From an uncultured bacterium (GTDB taxonomy: Bacteria; Cyanobacteriota; Vampirovibrionia; Gastranaerophilales; Gastranaerophilaceae): 64,000 nt of DNA. Location: NCBI GenBank assembly GCA_946622415.1, contig CAMOPX010000003.1:62001-126000 (forward strand), given 5' to 3'. Positions within the stretch are counted from its first letter, which is position 1. Every line of letters begins with the position of its first letter. A program made the position numbers and the translations under genes. The notes under the pieces were generated by a model. It was not told where the DNA came from. It saw only the letters and a list, made by a program, of their open reading frames with translations, and searched no databases. Below, in pieces: positions 26,706 to 39,228 of the stretch.

Positions 26706-28522
26706 ATAGTATTTGTTCTTTTGAATTGCATTTCATAAAGTTTTTTATATTCGCCGTTTTCGATTTTTAAAAGTTCTTCGTGTGAACCTTGTTCTACGAT
26801 TCTGCCTTCATTTATAACAACAATTTTATCCGCATCTTTGATTGTTGATAATCTGTGTGCTATCACAAAAACGGTTCTATTCTTCATAAGATTGTCTATA
26901 GCTTTTTGGACAATTGCTTCAGAATTGTTATCAAGAGCGGATGTTGCTTCATCTAAAATTAAAATCGGAGCATTTTTAATAAATGCCCTTGCAATTGCAA
27001 TTCTTTGTCTTTGTCCGCCTGATAGAGTTGTTCCCCTCTCTCCGATTACGGTATCGAGTCCTGCCGGCATGTTTGTTATGGTTTCTTCTAAGTATGCATA
27101 ATGTATTGCGTTTTTAAGGTCTTCTTCTGTTGCATTATAATTACCCATCATAATATTTTCCCTTATTGTTCCGGAGAATAAGAAATTATCTTGAAATACA
27201 ACAGCAATATTTTTTCTTATACTATCAAGCGAAAATTCTCTTATATCAGTACCATCAAATGTAATTGAGCCTTCGTTGATATCATAGAATCTTGAGATAA
27301 GATTTACAATGGTGCTTTTTCCGCCGCCTGAATTTCCGACAAAAGCTACGGTTTCATTTTTGTTTATTGTTAAATTTATATTTTTTAGTACGGGGATTTC
27401 AGGATTATAGCCGAAGCTTACGTTCTTTAATTCGATTTTTGAATTTAATTCTTTAAATTCTTTCGGATTATTTTGCTCTTTGATATCAGGCATTATATCG
27501 AAAAGCTCAAAAACCCTGCCCATTGCAACAAATATTTTTTGAATGCCTGTCATTGTGTTGCCCAATGTTTTTACGGGCTTATATAAAAGCAATAATGATG
27601 TTACAAAAGAAGCAAAACTTCCTGCGGTTATTTGCCCTGTTGTAATAAGGCTTGTTCCGTAATAAAGGACTATTGCTATACCAAAAGAAGCAATTAAATA
27701 CATTAAAGGCGACATCCAACCTGAACGTTTAATCAGGTGCATTGAAATATTATAAGATTCTTTTATTTGTGCTTTAAATAAATCTATTTGTCTGTTTTGA
27801 AGCTGATAAGAAGTCATAACTTTGTTGCCGGAGTACGTTTCATTCATATTTGTTCTGATGTTGCCCGATACAACCATATTTTCATTCGAGGTTTTTTTGA
27901 TTAAGTTTCTGATAAGCAAAACAGGAACAAAAGCAATACAAAGGACACCGACGCCGACAAATGCCAATTTCCAAGAACTGTAGAGCATTACACCAATAAG
28001 ACCTAATGCGCCAAAAAGACTTGTTGTTATTGTTTTAATTTTTTCAATTAAACCGTCTGCTGCTGTTTGGGGGTCGTTTAGATATCTTGATTGAATAATT
28101 CCTGATGAATTTTCATCAAAAAATTTAATATCCATTTGAACGAGTGTTTTAAATAAATCTATTTTAACGGAGTTTGTGATTCTTTGGCTTGTCCATTCGG
28201 ATAAATATGTATTTAAATATCTCAAAACACCTTGTACGATAGCAAAAGCAATTACTCCAAAAGGAATAATATAGGCAAATGTCTGCCAAGTTAAAGTATA
28301 ATTATGATTTAAAATTGCAAATTCAAGATCTTTTTGTCCGACAACATAATCCATATATGGTTTTAGCGCGAATGCCGTAACACCATCCAATAATCCCAAA
28401 GGTATTGCAACAAAGAAGCCTAAAATTACTCTGAATAAAACAGGCTTAATATAGGGGTATATTTTTGATAAAAGCCAACTGTATCTATAAGAATTTTCGG
28501 CGGTAGTTTTACTAAGTTTCAT
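26702..28522 (-). CDS. ABC exporter, fused membrane and ATPase domains (MsbA-like)
   Basis: A 606-residue half-transporter with six transmembrane helices (residues ~20-330) followed by a nucleotide-binding domain. The Walker A G-N-S-G-G-G-K-S-T is near residue 394, the signature L-S-G-G-Q near 499, Walker B L-I-L-D-E-A-T-S-A-L just after, and the H-loop I-A-H-R-L-S later. The length and architecture match MsbA and related lipid or multidrug exporters, which work as dimers and flip lipid-linked molecules across the inner membrane. The substrate cannot be read from the sequence. It is monocistronic on the minus strand and tail-to-tail with the deiminase-like gene. Confidence 0.9.
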   Translation of the reverse strand: MKLSKTTAENSYRYSWLLSKIYPYIKPVLFRVILGFFVAIPLGLLDGVTAFALKPYMDYVVGQKDLEFAILNHNYTLTWQTFAYIIPFGVIAFAIVQGVLRYLNTYLSEWTSQRITNSVKIDLFKTLVQMDIKFFDENSSGIIQSRYLNDPQTAADGLIEKIKTITTSLFGALGLIGVMLYSSWKLAFVGVGVLCIAFVPVLLIRNLIKKTSNENMVVSGNIRTNMNETYSGNKVMTSYQLQNRQIDLFKAQIKESYNISMHLIKRSGWMSPLMYLIASFGIAIVLYYGTSLITTGQITAGSFASFVTSLLLLYKPVKTLGNTMTGIQKIFVAMGRVFELFDIMPDIKEQNNPKEFKELNSKIELKNVSFGYNPEIPVLKNINLTINKNETVAFVGNSGGGKSTIVNLISRFYDINEGSITFDGTDIREFSLDSIRKNIAVVFQDNFLFSGTIRENIMMGNYNATEEDLKNAIHYAYLEETITNMPAGLDTVIGERGTTLSGGQRQRIAIARAFIKNAPILILDEATSALDNNSEAIVQKAIDNLMKNRTVFVIAHRLSTIKDADKIVVINEGRIVEQGSHEELLKIENGEYKKLYEMQFKRTNTI

Positions 28523-29045
28523 TGATTAACTCCGTATTATCTATAAAATTATCATAAAAATAAAAGCTAATCAATTTTATAAACAGATTTTAATTGTTTT
28601 AATCTGTCATTTTATAATGTTGTCATTCCGAACCAGGTTCGGAATCCCATGGAAAGTATAACAAGACCCTGAAACGAGTTCAGGGTGACAAGTTTTGTCA
28701 GGTTAAAACCCGACCTATAAGCTATAAACTTGTCATTGCGAGCGAAGCGAAGCAATCCATAATACCAAAATGGATTGCCGCGAAATTGCAAGCAATTTCT
28801 CTTAATGACGTATTATTATGTTGTAAATATAATTTGTCGGGTTAAAATTCGACCTATAAACTGTCAACAGTAAAAGCCTCGCTTATCGCAAGGCTTTTTA
28901 CTCTGATTTTATTTGGCTCCTGTAGGTATTTCGCAAAAATTTGCTATCGTTTCACTGTCGCAAATTTTGCTCAATTATCCTACGTCGCTATTCAATAGTA
29001 AAGAGGTCTTGTGATATACAAGACCTCTTTACCCTGTTATTTATT
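28523..29045. repeat. intergenic region filled with palindromic repeats
   Basis: No gene is seen. The region contains: (a) 28620-28692, two hairpins (CATTCCGAAC/GTTCGGAAT and ACCCTGAA/TTCAGGGT) between TTGTCA and TGACAAG ends; (b) 28731-28812, a TTGTCATTGCGAGCGAAGCG unit ending in AATGACG with inner ATGGATTGC/GCAATCCAT arms; (c) a short direct repeat, TTGTC.GGTTAAAA..CGACCTATAA, at about 28695 and 28840; (d) a stem-loop at 28872-28898; (e) an AT-rich piece with GCAAAAATTTGC and GCAAATTTTGC. These are dispersed non-coding repeats of the kind that collects in this lineage's intergenic DNA. Confidence 0.65.
28999..29031 (-). terminator. terminator of dnaK
   Basis: A 14-bp stem (TAAAGAGGTCTTGT / ACAAGACCTCTTTA) with a 5-nt loop, 14 bases beyond the dnaK stop. 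Confidence 0.88.
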
Positions 29046-30899
<1,854 letters not shown>

Positions 30900-31080
30900 T
30901 TATCTCCCTCTTTAATGTGTTCTTTTATTACATAACCAAGATAACACTGTTTTTAAAAGTTAATTAAAAAATAAACAATTTCTTAATAATTTAATTTATA
31001 ATTTTTTGGTGAGTATACGAAAAAAAATATATTTACATGTGTTTAATAGTTAGAGAGTAACAATTTTAAAAGGAAAAAAC

Positions 31081-32307
31081 ATGAATATTTTACCTGTAAG
31101 AAGCGGAAACCCGTTTGTTAATAGTTCAAACTATATTACCCAAAAAGAAAAAAGAAATGCGAATGATTCTAACAAAAATTCATATGATTATTCGTCGGTT
31201 GCATACCCTAAAAACTACTATTTTAATAATTTATCTTTTGGCGCGTGCAGTTATACTCCTTCAGAATTAATCAAAAAAATAGGAGAAGAAAATTTTCCGA
31301 ATCAAGAAATTGTCAGAAGATTGTCAGAATTAGAAGACAACCATGATTTTTCACTATACGATGTTCATCGTGGTTATTATGGCGATATCTTAGATTGCGA
31401 AAATCTGGAGGAAGTTAAAATATTTTACCCTGAATTTGAAGATGTTGTTGATGCTAAAGATGTGGATTTATCAAAATTACACAAATACCATGTGCTTAAA
31501 AAAATAGCAAATGGAGAAATTGAAGGAATAGATATTGAAAATTTATCTTTTGAAATACTAAAAAAATACTACGGAGGATTACACAGTCCTATGGACAAAG
31601 ATGCATACTGGGGTTTGTCGGATAAAGCCATGCGTAAGTTAACTGATTTATTAAAAATAAAACGATTTACTACCCAATATTCAAACAGGCTTTATACTCA
31701 ATCCCCTGAATTTAGAGAAAGGCTATCTGTAGCAACAAAAGAGAATTGGGCAAATCCTGACTCTGTATTTAATACAAAGGAGCACAGAGAAAAAATGGCT
31801 CAAGCAACCGCAGCGAGCTGGAAAAAGCCTGAAATTAAAAAAAGACGTACTGAGGGATTACAAGAATACTGGGATAATAATCCGGAGCGCAAAGAAGCAT
31901 TAACCCAAATGCTGATAGATATGTGGGCAGATCCTGATTCTGTATTTAATTCAGAAGAATTTAGGAATGAACGCTCAAGAATAAGGAGAGAGCAATGGGC
32001 AGATCCTAATTCTGTATATAACTCAGAAGAATATAAAAGTACAATGAAAAGGGTGCATGAAGCACATTCCTTGGCATTTAGAAGACATCCTGAAATTGTG
32101 GAAGCGATGAGAGAGGTTGCAAATGATTTTCCGAGATTGGGGATATTGTTTGCTAAAGAGCAAAAAAATGAAGAATTAACAGATGAAGAAAAAAAATATT
32201 TGGCACGATATTATAAGATGTGCGAAAGCAAATGTCCGGGATATAAATATATAATAGGTGAAGAATGGCACAGAATTCTTGGTGAATGGCGTGCAAACGA
32301 AGAATAA
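31081..32307 (+). CDS. hypothetical protein with W-x-x-P repeats
   Basis: A 408-residue cytoplasmic-looking protein. Residues 1-58 are low-complexity and end in N-N-L-S-F-G-A. Residues ~60-200 form an unknown helical region. Residues ~205-335 hold about five units of 20-30 residues centred on a tryptophan: W-A-N-P-D-S-V-F-N, W-K-K-P-E, W-D-N-N-P-E, W-A-D-P-D-S-V-F-N and W-A-D-P-N-S-V-Y-N, each followed by a basic helix (R-E-K-M-A-Q-A type). These look like the NUMOD-type helix repeats attached to homing endonucleases and phage DNA-binding proteins, but no nuclease domain is visible. AAAAGGA before the ATG supports the start. It is monocistronic with a strong terminator. Confidence 0.7.
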   Translation: MNILPVRSGNPFVNSSNYITQKEKRNANDSNKNSYDYSSVAYPKNYYFNNLSFGACSYTPSELIKKIGEENFPNQEIVRRLSELEDNHDFSLYDVHRGYYGDILDCENLEEVKIFYPEFEDVVDAKDVDLSKLHKYHVLKKIANGEIEGIDIENLSFEILKKYYGGLHSPMDKDAYWGLSDKAMRKLTDLLKIKRFTTQYSNRLYTQSPEFRERLSVATKENWANPDSVFNTKEHREKMAQATAASWKKPEIKKRRTEGLQEYWDNNPERKEALTQMLIDMWADPDSVFNSEEFRNERSRIRREQWADPNSVYNSEEYKSTMKRVHEAHSLAFRRHPEIVEAMREVANDFPRLGILFAKEQKNEELTDEEKKYLARYYKMCESKCPGYKYIIGEEWHRILGEWRANEE

Positions 32308-32392
32308 TACTATTACTAATTTTGAATTGAAAACTATATTATTCATATTTTACCGGAGTAACATAGTTATTTAAAGTGGCTAAGTAGAGTTT

Positions 32393-32423
32393 AAAAAAGG
32401 CAAGCTCAACACTTGCCTTTTTT
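32393..32423. terminator. bidirectional terminator between 31081 gene and groEL
   Basis: AAAAAAGGCAAG / CTTGCCTTTTTT stem with a 7-nt loop; A-run on one side and T-run on the other. A second long palindrome (32444-32485, GTAATTTTCAA...TTGAAAATTAC) overlaps the groEL stop codon. Confidence 0.9.
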
Positions 32424-32481
32424 CACACACTATTGGGTCATTCGTAATTTTCAACAAAATTCAAGAATTTTGTATTGAAAA

Positions 32482-34146
<1,665 letters not shown>

Positions 34147-34177
34147 TTACTAACTAGTTTTTATGAGTTTTATCTTC

Positions 34178-34384
34178 GTACGGTTTCGAGCTGTCTGCCG
34201 TTGCTCAGCGCAACGCCATCACGCTCTCACACACCCTTGCCTCTCGCTTACGGCTCGAGGATTACTCCTGTGAAAATTAAAATTTCCACGTCGCCTTGGT
34301 ACGGTTTCGAGCTGTCTACCGTTGCTCAACGCAACGCCATCACGCTCTCACACACCCTTGCCTCTCGCCTACGGCTCGAGGATT
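34178..34384 (-). repeat. duplicated GC-rich 86-bp element between groES and groEL
   Basis: Two copies (34178-34263 and 34299-34384) differ at 3 of 86 positions and are separated by a 35-bp spacer. Both are clearly more GC-rich than the surroundings. On the minus strand each copy begins AATCCTCGAGCCGTA and contains a GTTGC...GCAAC hairpin. The inner copy contains the last codons and the TAG stop of groES. The outer copy repeats those same bases out of context. This could be a tandem duplication of the groES 3' end plus leader, or two insertions of a small mobile palindromic element. It would be transcribed as part of the groES-groEL mRNA. Confidence 0.85.
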
Positions 34385-34656
34385 GCCAATGCGTCTTTTA
34401 CACTTATTATTTTATATTCGACATCGTTTACTTTTACGTCTGTTCCTGAATATTTTGCAAAAAGTACAATATCACCAACTTTTACTTCCATCGGTTCTTT
34501 TTCTCCTGAATCAAGAGTTTTTCCTGAACCTATTGCTACAACTTCACCTTTTTGGGGTTTTTCTTTTGCACTATCAGGAATAAAAATTCCGCCTGATGTT
34601 TGTTGTACATCATCAATAACCTTGATTACGATTCTGTCTGCCAAAGGTTTAATCAT
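34369..34656 (-). CDS. groES: co-chaperonin GroES (Hsp10)
   Basis: A 95-residue lid of the GroEL chamber, the normal length. Seen: I-K-P-L-A-D-R-I-V-I-K at the N-terminus, a mobile loop T-S-G-G-I-F-I-P-D, and V-G-D-I-V-L-F-A-K-Y-S-G-T. The last residues A-I-L-E-P and the TAG stop come from the GC-rich repeat that starts here; the normal end in relatives is A-V-V/I-E-x, so the protein is intact. A near-perfect AAGGAGG precedes the ATG. It is first gene of the groESL operon, and no CIRCE was found in the 206 bp upstream. Confidence 0.96.
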   Translation of the reverse strand: MIKPLADRIVIKVIDDVQQTSGGIFIPDSAKEKPQKGEVVAIGSGKTLDSGEKEPMEVKVGDIVLFAKYSGTDVKVNDVEYKIISVKDALAILEP

Positions 34657-34862
34657 TAATATATCCTCCTTATCTTATTTACTTCATATTAAAATTTTAT
34701 AACAATATAATAGTTGCGATTTTTAAATATATCGGATATGTTAACAAAAAATTAATAATTCATTTAATATTTTAAGAAATGTTTAAAAAAAGCAATTTTT
34801 TTTAAGAAATTGTTTTTATAAAACTATACTATTTTTTATCGATACAAGAGGAGAAAATTATT

Positions 34863-35618
34863 ATGGAATTAAAAGTTAATTCAAACTTTGCATTAAGCAG
34901 TGCCAACACATCAGCAAAAGTTTCAAAAGACTTTTCTAAAAATGATAAAGATGATGTTAAAGTTACTTCTTCAAAAGCAGAAGGAAGCAGTTATGTTTCT
35001 GATGAAGAAGCCTTGGCTGCATTGGAAGGGGCAAAATCTAAAGATAAAGAAAATAAGATAAGTGAAAAAGATAGAAAACTATCTAAAGAATTTTCAAAAA
35101 AATTGGATAAAGAATTCGGCAATGGATTTGCTTCCAAGTTAGAAGATGTTGCAGCAGATAACGGAATGAAAGTTAGAGATTTAGTCGGATTAATCCAAAG
35201 TGAAAGCGGTTTTAATCCCTATGTTGAAAATGAATATGGCTATGTGGGATTTTTCCAAATCCACGAAAGTTATTTCCCTTCATACGGAACAACTAAAGAA
35301 GAATATTTGCAAATGTCACCTGTTGAACAACTTGACATTGTAAATAAACGTTTAGAGGACTTAATTTCAAATTGTGCGTACGGACACAAAAATCTTACAG
35401 GTGGCGATATATATGCTATGAACTTTATGCCGGCTCGTGTATTTGATGAAAATGGAAATTATCAACAACCCGATGGTCAAGGCGGCGGTATATTTAAAGA
35501 AGTAAATACCGCATATGGCGAAGAAAATTTAGATACAAATAATGATGGAGTATTATCAACAACTGATATGCAAAAATGGATGGAAAAGAAATATAAAGAA
35601 GTACGTAATAGCTTATAA
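34863..35618 (+). CDS. lysozyme-like (SLT-type transglycosylase) protein with C-terminal EF-hand loop
   Basis: A 251-residue protein. Residues 1-85 are Lys/Ser/Glu-rich and probably disordered. Residues ~95-200 look like a lytic transglycosylase domain: L-I-Q-S-E-S-G-F-N-P with the likely catalytic Glu114, then G-Y-V-G-F-F-Q-I, and Y-A-M-N-F-M-P. In this family the glutamate cleaves the MurNAc-GlcNAc bond of peptidoglycan. A D-T-N-N-D-G-V-L-S-T-T-D calcium loop starts near residue 224. No signal peptide is visible, so export might use the flagellar or another dedicated route, as for flagellar rod transglycosylases (inference). The G-A-G-G-A-G site 7 bases before the ATG is good. Confidence 0.75.
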   Translation: MELKVNSNFALSSANTSAKVSKDFSKNDKDDVKVTSSKAEGSSYVSDEEALAALEGAKSKDKENKISEKDRKLSKEFSKKLDKEFGNGFASKLEDVAADNGMKVRDLVGLIQSESGFNPYVENEYGYVGFFQIHESYFPSYGTTKEEYLQMSPVEQLDIVNKRLEDLISNCAYGHKNLTGGDIYAMNFMPARVFDENGNYQQPDGQGGGIFKEVNTAYGEENLDTNNDGVLSTTDMQKWMEKKYKEVRNSL

Positions 35619-35650
35619 AACCTATAAATTTTAACAGGAACAATTTTTCA

Positions 35651-35686
35651 AAGTAAAGGATATATTTTAAAATATATCCTTTACTT
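35651..35686 (+). terminator. terminator after the lysozyme-like gene
   Basis: A perfect 18+18 palindrome (AAGTAAAGGATATATTTT and its complement), 33 bases after the stop, followed by T/A-rich DNA. Confidence 0.85.
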
Positions 35687-35731
35687 TATAATTTGCTTTT
35701 TGTAGAATTGTGAATATAAATTAATAACCAT

Positions 35732-35818
35732 AGAGACGTGTCCGAGTGGTTTAAGGTGCAGTCCTGGAACGACTGTGCGGGGGCAACCCCGCCAAGGGTT
35801 CGAATCCCTTCGTCTCTG
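35732..35818 (+). tRNA. tRNA-Ser (anticodon GGA)
   Basis: An 87-nt cloverleaf with acceptor AGAGACG/CGTCTCT and discriminator G. The anticodon loop CTGGAAC reads UCC/UCU. The long variable arm GCGGGGGCAACCCCGC is typical of serine tRNAs, and the T-arm is GGGTTCGAATCCC. CCA is not encoded. The T-run after it may terminate transcription. It marks the left edge of the restriction-modification patch, but no second copy of its 3' end was seen. Confidence 0.96.
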
Positions 35819-36049
35819 TTTTTTATTGCCTTGATTTTATTTAAAGTTATTCAAGTGTACTTTTTCAGGACGGTTGATTATTCGGTTGAAATGATTATTT
35901 GTGGGTTGCGTGAAATTAAAATTTTATATTTTTTGACTCGAAAATTATCTTGGTTGGAAATTTTTTGCAAAAGGTAGGAAGTTGAAATTTATTTTTGGTA
36001 AATAATTTAGAAAATCCAAAAAGCAAGAAAGATTTAAAAAAGGACATAA
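35819..36049. other. gene-free spacer after tRNA-Ser
   Basis: AT-rich sequence with no credible gene, repeat or hairpin that I can support. Confidence 0.5.
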
Positions 36050-37168
36050 TTAAATTTCTACTGTTATACTTAAGACTTTATCAATTTCATTGATAACCTG
36101 TTCTTTAATAGCTTCAAGTTTTTTATATTTTTCAGAAATTTCTTTTTGTGCTTTCAAATCAAATTCGCCATTTTCCTTTACAGGTATAGGGATTTGCAAA
36201 TCCTGAATTATTGTTTTGTTTATTTTTCTTCCTCTGACTTTCGATAAAAATAAAGGATGGAGTACATATTTCAAGTATATAGGATCTAATTTATCTTTAT
36301 ATTCATCAAATATTATTAGTGGGCGAACCTTTTCAGAAAGACTAAATCGACCTGTTCGGTAAAATACATATCCACATGCACCTTCTCCATCTATATTATA
36401 CGTAAGGCAATTTTCAAAATATCTAACTGGAGTTTTAGTAATTTTACCATTTTTATTTTCTTCAATGATTATATTATCCTTTACATACCCATAACTTGCA
36501 TAATTTTCTGTATTAACAGCACCATATACAGGTACATCTCCTTGATTTGCATTTATAAATCCTATTGTAAATTTTGAACTATTTGTAGATTTTGTTAGAT
36601 CAAAAATTTTATTAATTTTAGGATATACATATTTATAGTCCGTTTGTTCTGCAACTAAATAAATATTTTGCAAATTCTTTTTGTGATTTGATATTATTGT
36701 TGCGATATTTTCTAAATGGATATATTTATTGGCGATGGTTATTTGAGAATCAATATCAAATTCTTCTTTGCCATTTATTGGAATTGGCACCAATATGTCC
36801 TTGATTAATTGCCAAGTTGTAGCCTGTATGCCATTTTGCCTTGTGACATTTTTAAATAATGTAGCAAGGATATATTTAAAATATGGTAAGTACATATTAT
36901 TTAATTTAGATGACAAAATTGCTCTATTATTACCTATTGAATATTTCCCCTTTAAAATTGTTAGGATTCCTGCATTTCCTCGTGTAGAATAAGAAAGATT
37001 TTCACCATCATAATCATACTCATTAATAGATGCCAACTCTTCAGAAATGTTTGCAGAATATACCTTATATTGTCCTTTATGTTCATTACAGTACTGTTTT
37101 GTATATTTACTATTCCCGACAATATTATCAAAAAGTTCATGTAATTTTTTCTCTTTAAATTTACACAT
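36050..37168 (-). CDS. restriction-modification DNA specificity subunit (HsdS/BcgIB-like)
   Basis: A 372-residue protein with two similar halves, each a target-recognition domain plus a long helix. The ends of both halves match: D-I-L-V-P-I-P-I-N-G-K-E-E-F-D near residue 145 and D-L-Q-I-P-I-P-V-K-E-N-G-E-F-D near 340, each followed by Q-x-x-I-(A/S)-x-K-Y. This is the type I-S-like fold that reads a bipartite DNA site. The ATG at 37168 is preferred over an upstream one because AGAGGTG lies 7 bases before it. It overlaps the end of the methylase/nuclease gene by 8 bases, implying translational coupling. The frame is intact although its partner is broken. Confidence 0.85.
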   Translation of the reverse strand: MCKFKEKKLHELFDNIVGNSKYTKQYCNEHKGQYKVYSANISEELASINEYDYDGENLSYSTRGNAGILTILKGKYSIGNNRAILSSKLNNMYLPYFKYILATLFKNVTRQNGIQATTWQLIKDILVPIPINGKEEFDIDSQITIANKYIHLENIATIISNHKKNLQNIYLVAEQTDYKYVYPKINKIFDLTKSTNSSKFTIGFINANQGDVPVYGAVNTENYASYGYVKDNIIIEENKNGKITKTPVRYFENCLTYNIDGEGACGYVFYRTGRFSLSEKVRPLIIFDEYKDKLDPIYLKYVLHPLFLSKVRGRKINKTIIQDLQIPIPVKENGEFDLKAQKEISEKYKKLEAIKEQVINEIDKVLSITVEI

Positions 37169-39226
37169 TATTAAGCACCTCTTGATATTTTTGCAAATCA
37201 GATATGACATCGTTTATGTAAATTGCAAAATCTTTAGGTGATAATGTTTTTATTTCTTCTTTTATGCCTAATGCAATTTTTTCTTCATCACTCCAATTAT
37301 TATCAATTATCCAATCTTTGCCAATATTATTTATAAACCATTCAATATTTAATATTTTTAATCTTGGGTTATTAATTTTACCATTTTCTACACGTTCTTT
37401 ATATAGTTCTTTATTTCCTTTGAAACTATGATATTCATATGCTGCATCAGCCAAATCATTTTCTTGTGTATCAAATCGATTAACATCAAGTGTTTCTCCA
37501 GTAGATGAACATAAATAGGTAAATATAGGTGAGGTTTGACGAATTTTTTCGAATTGCTTTTTCTTGGTTAATGCAATAATATAAGTTTTCTTCTCCGTAG
37601 AGAAAAAAGTGTTTTTAGGTAAAGAAATAATACCATTTACAATACATTCATCTATCACAAACTGTCGTAAATCCGTATCTTGAAGACGGTACAAAAATCC
37701 TTCAGGAACAATTATAAATGCCTGTCCATCATCTTTCAGACTTCTTATTATCCATTCAATAAATAAGCTTTCTAAACCAGTACCGTTCTTATTATAATAT
37801 TTCTTTAGTTTGCATTGCCATCAATTTCTTTTTTATAAACATCTGTAGCTCCAACATATGGAGGGTTAGAAAGTATCAAATCATATTTTTGTTTCTCTGT
37901 AGGAATATAATCAAGTGTACCTAATACGGATGTTCTAAGGTGAAAAGAATCGTTGAATAATTTTGAAAACTTTTGGGTCATATCGGGATGATTTTTTATT
38001 AAATCTGAAAAATAAATCATCATATTTGCTTTCGCAAGTATAATAGTTCTCTCGCTATCTTTTGTAAAACCTTTATCAAAACCTTCTATTGTTATATGAT
38101 TTATTATTTCATCGTCTTTTATTTCATAAAATCTATTTATATCTCTTGAAATTGCATCAAGTAGAAATTTTCCAACACCACATGCTGGGTCACAAATTCT
38201 CATATTTGGTTTTATGTCAGCCATATTAACAATTTATTGTACAACCTTAAGCGGTGTAAAATACTGTCCCAATCCTCCTTTTTGCGTATCTTTTTTGAAA
38301 AATACTTCAAAAATTTTCGATTTAAAGTCCTTATCGATATTTTTTAACTCAACGTCTTTAAACATTTCTAAGATGGTGCGAAAAGTTTTGCCATAACCAG
38401 TATAACAATCACCTGTTGTATCATTTACAAAAATTGTTCCATTTATAATTGTTGTTTTATCATCATCTTCAGGAAATAATTTTTTAATTTCAGGTCTTAT
38501 TGTTTTAGCATAATATGATAACACATTATCTTCTTTGGATTTTTTATACATTCCTAATAATGTATTGTACTGATACAATTCATCAAGTATATTTAAGTCG
38601 CTTAAATACTTAAATATAAAAATTTCAACAAATGTATATAAGCAATTTTCAGGAGTAGCAGTTGTTGCCTTATATATTTTCTGCCATATAGCATATGCTA
38701 ATGGAGTTGGGTCAACCTCCTGTATTTGCATTATTTGTCTACATTTTTTGTTTATAGTATTATCTAATAACTCAATTAGTTTTTCAATTTTAGGAGTGTT
38801 ACATGTTGTAATACCAAAAACTTCTTTTAATTCACTTCCATCAATATTTAATATTGGTTTATTATCAAACGCACTATACCATTGACTATTAACACTATCC
38901 GTACTAATTACAAATTTTGCTCCTAGATCTTGAGCAACCTCAAGAGCTTGTTTTGTTGCAGAAGCTTTTAAACTCGCTGTTTTATACTTAGCAAGATTTT
39001 TATTTTCGATTACAGCGATTACTCTTTTAGTATTATCTACAATTAGTCCATCAGGCTTTCTATCTTCATTTTTATAATCTTTATTGGGTATTAAATTATT
39101 ATCCCTTAAAGATCCTATCATTGTATTACCAATATTATAATAAGTATATTTACCAATTTTATCAGGATTAGTTAATATACCTCTTTGCAAAATTTCTTCT
39201 GATACTTCATATTTCTTTCTTGCCAT
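37161..39226 (-). pseudogene. broken BcgI-like restriction-modification subunit (nuclease + N6-adenine methylase)
   Basis: Three collinear reading-frame pieces make one ~688-residue protein. Piece 1 (39226-38234) has an N-terminal PD-(D/E)xK-like nuclease core (P-D-G with D59, then E74-N-K76), an HsdM-type helical domain, and ends at Y-F-T-P-L-K-V-V-Q. An in-frame TAA (38234-38236) interrupts it. Piece 2 (to 37805) resumes with I-C-D-P-A-C-G-V-G-K-F-L (SAM site) and S-N-P-P-Y-V (catalytic motif). A one-base loss near 37805-37808 then shifts the frame, and the homology runs on (K-K-Y-Y-N-K-N-G-T-G-L-E-S-L-F) into piece 3 ending at 37161. Nuclease and methylase in one chain with a separate S subunit and no hsdR is the type IIB/IIG BcgI layout. 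The lesions could be real decay or assembly errors. Confidence 0.85.
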
Positions 39227-39228
39227 TC

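Noticed and set aside
35738-35977. A 79-codon plus-strand open frame
   Set aside because: Its first part is the tRNA-Ser gene read as protein.
37800-38240. Programmed frameshift or stop-codon readthrough in the RM gene
   Set aside because: No slippery heptamer or downstream pseudoknot is evident at 37805, and nothing marks the TAA at 38234 as recoded; decay or sequence error is simpler.
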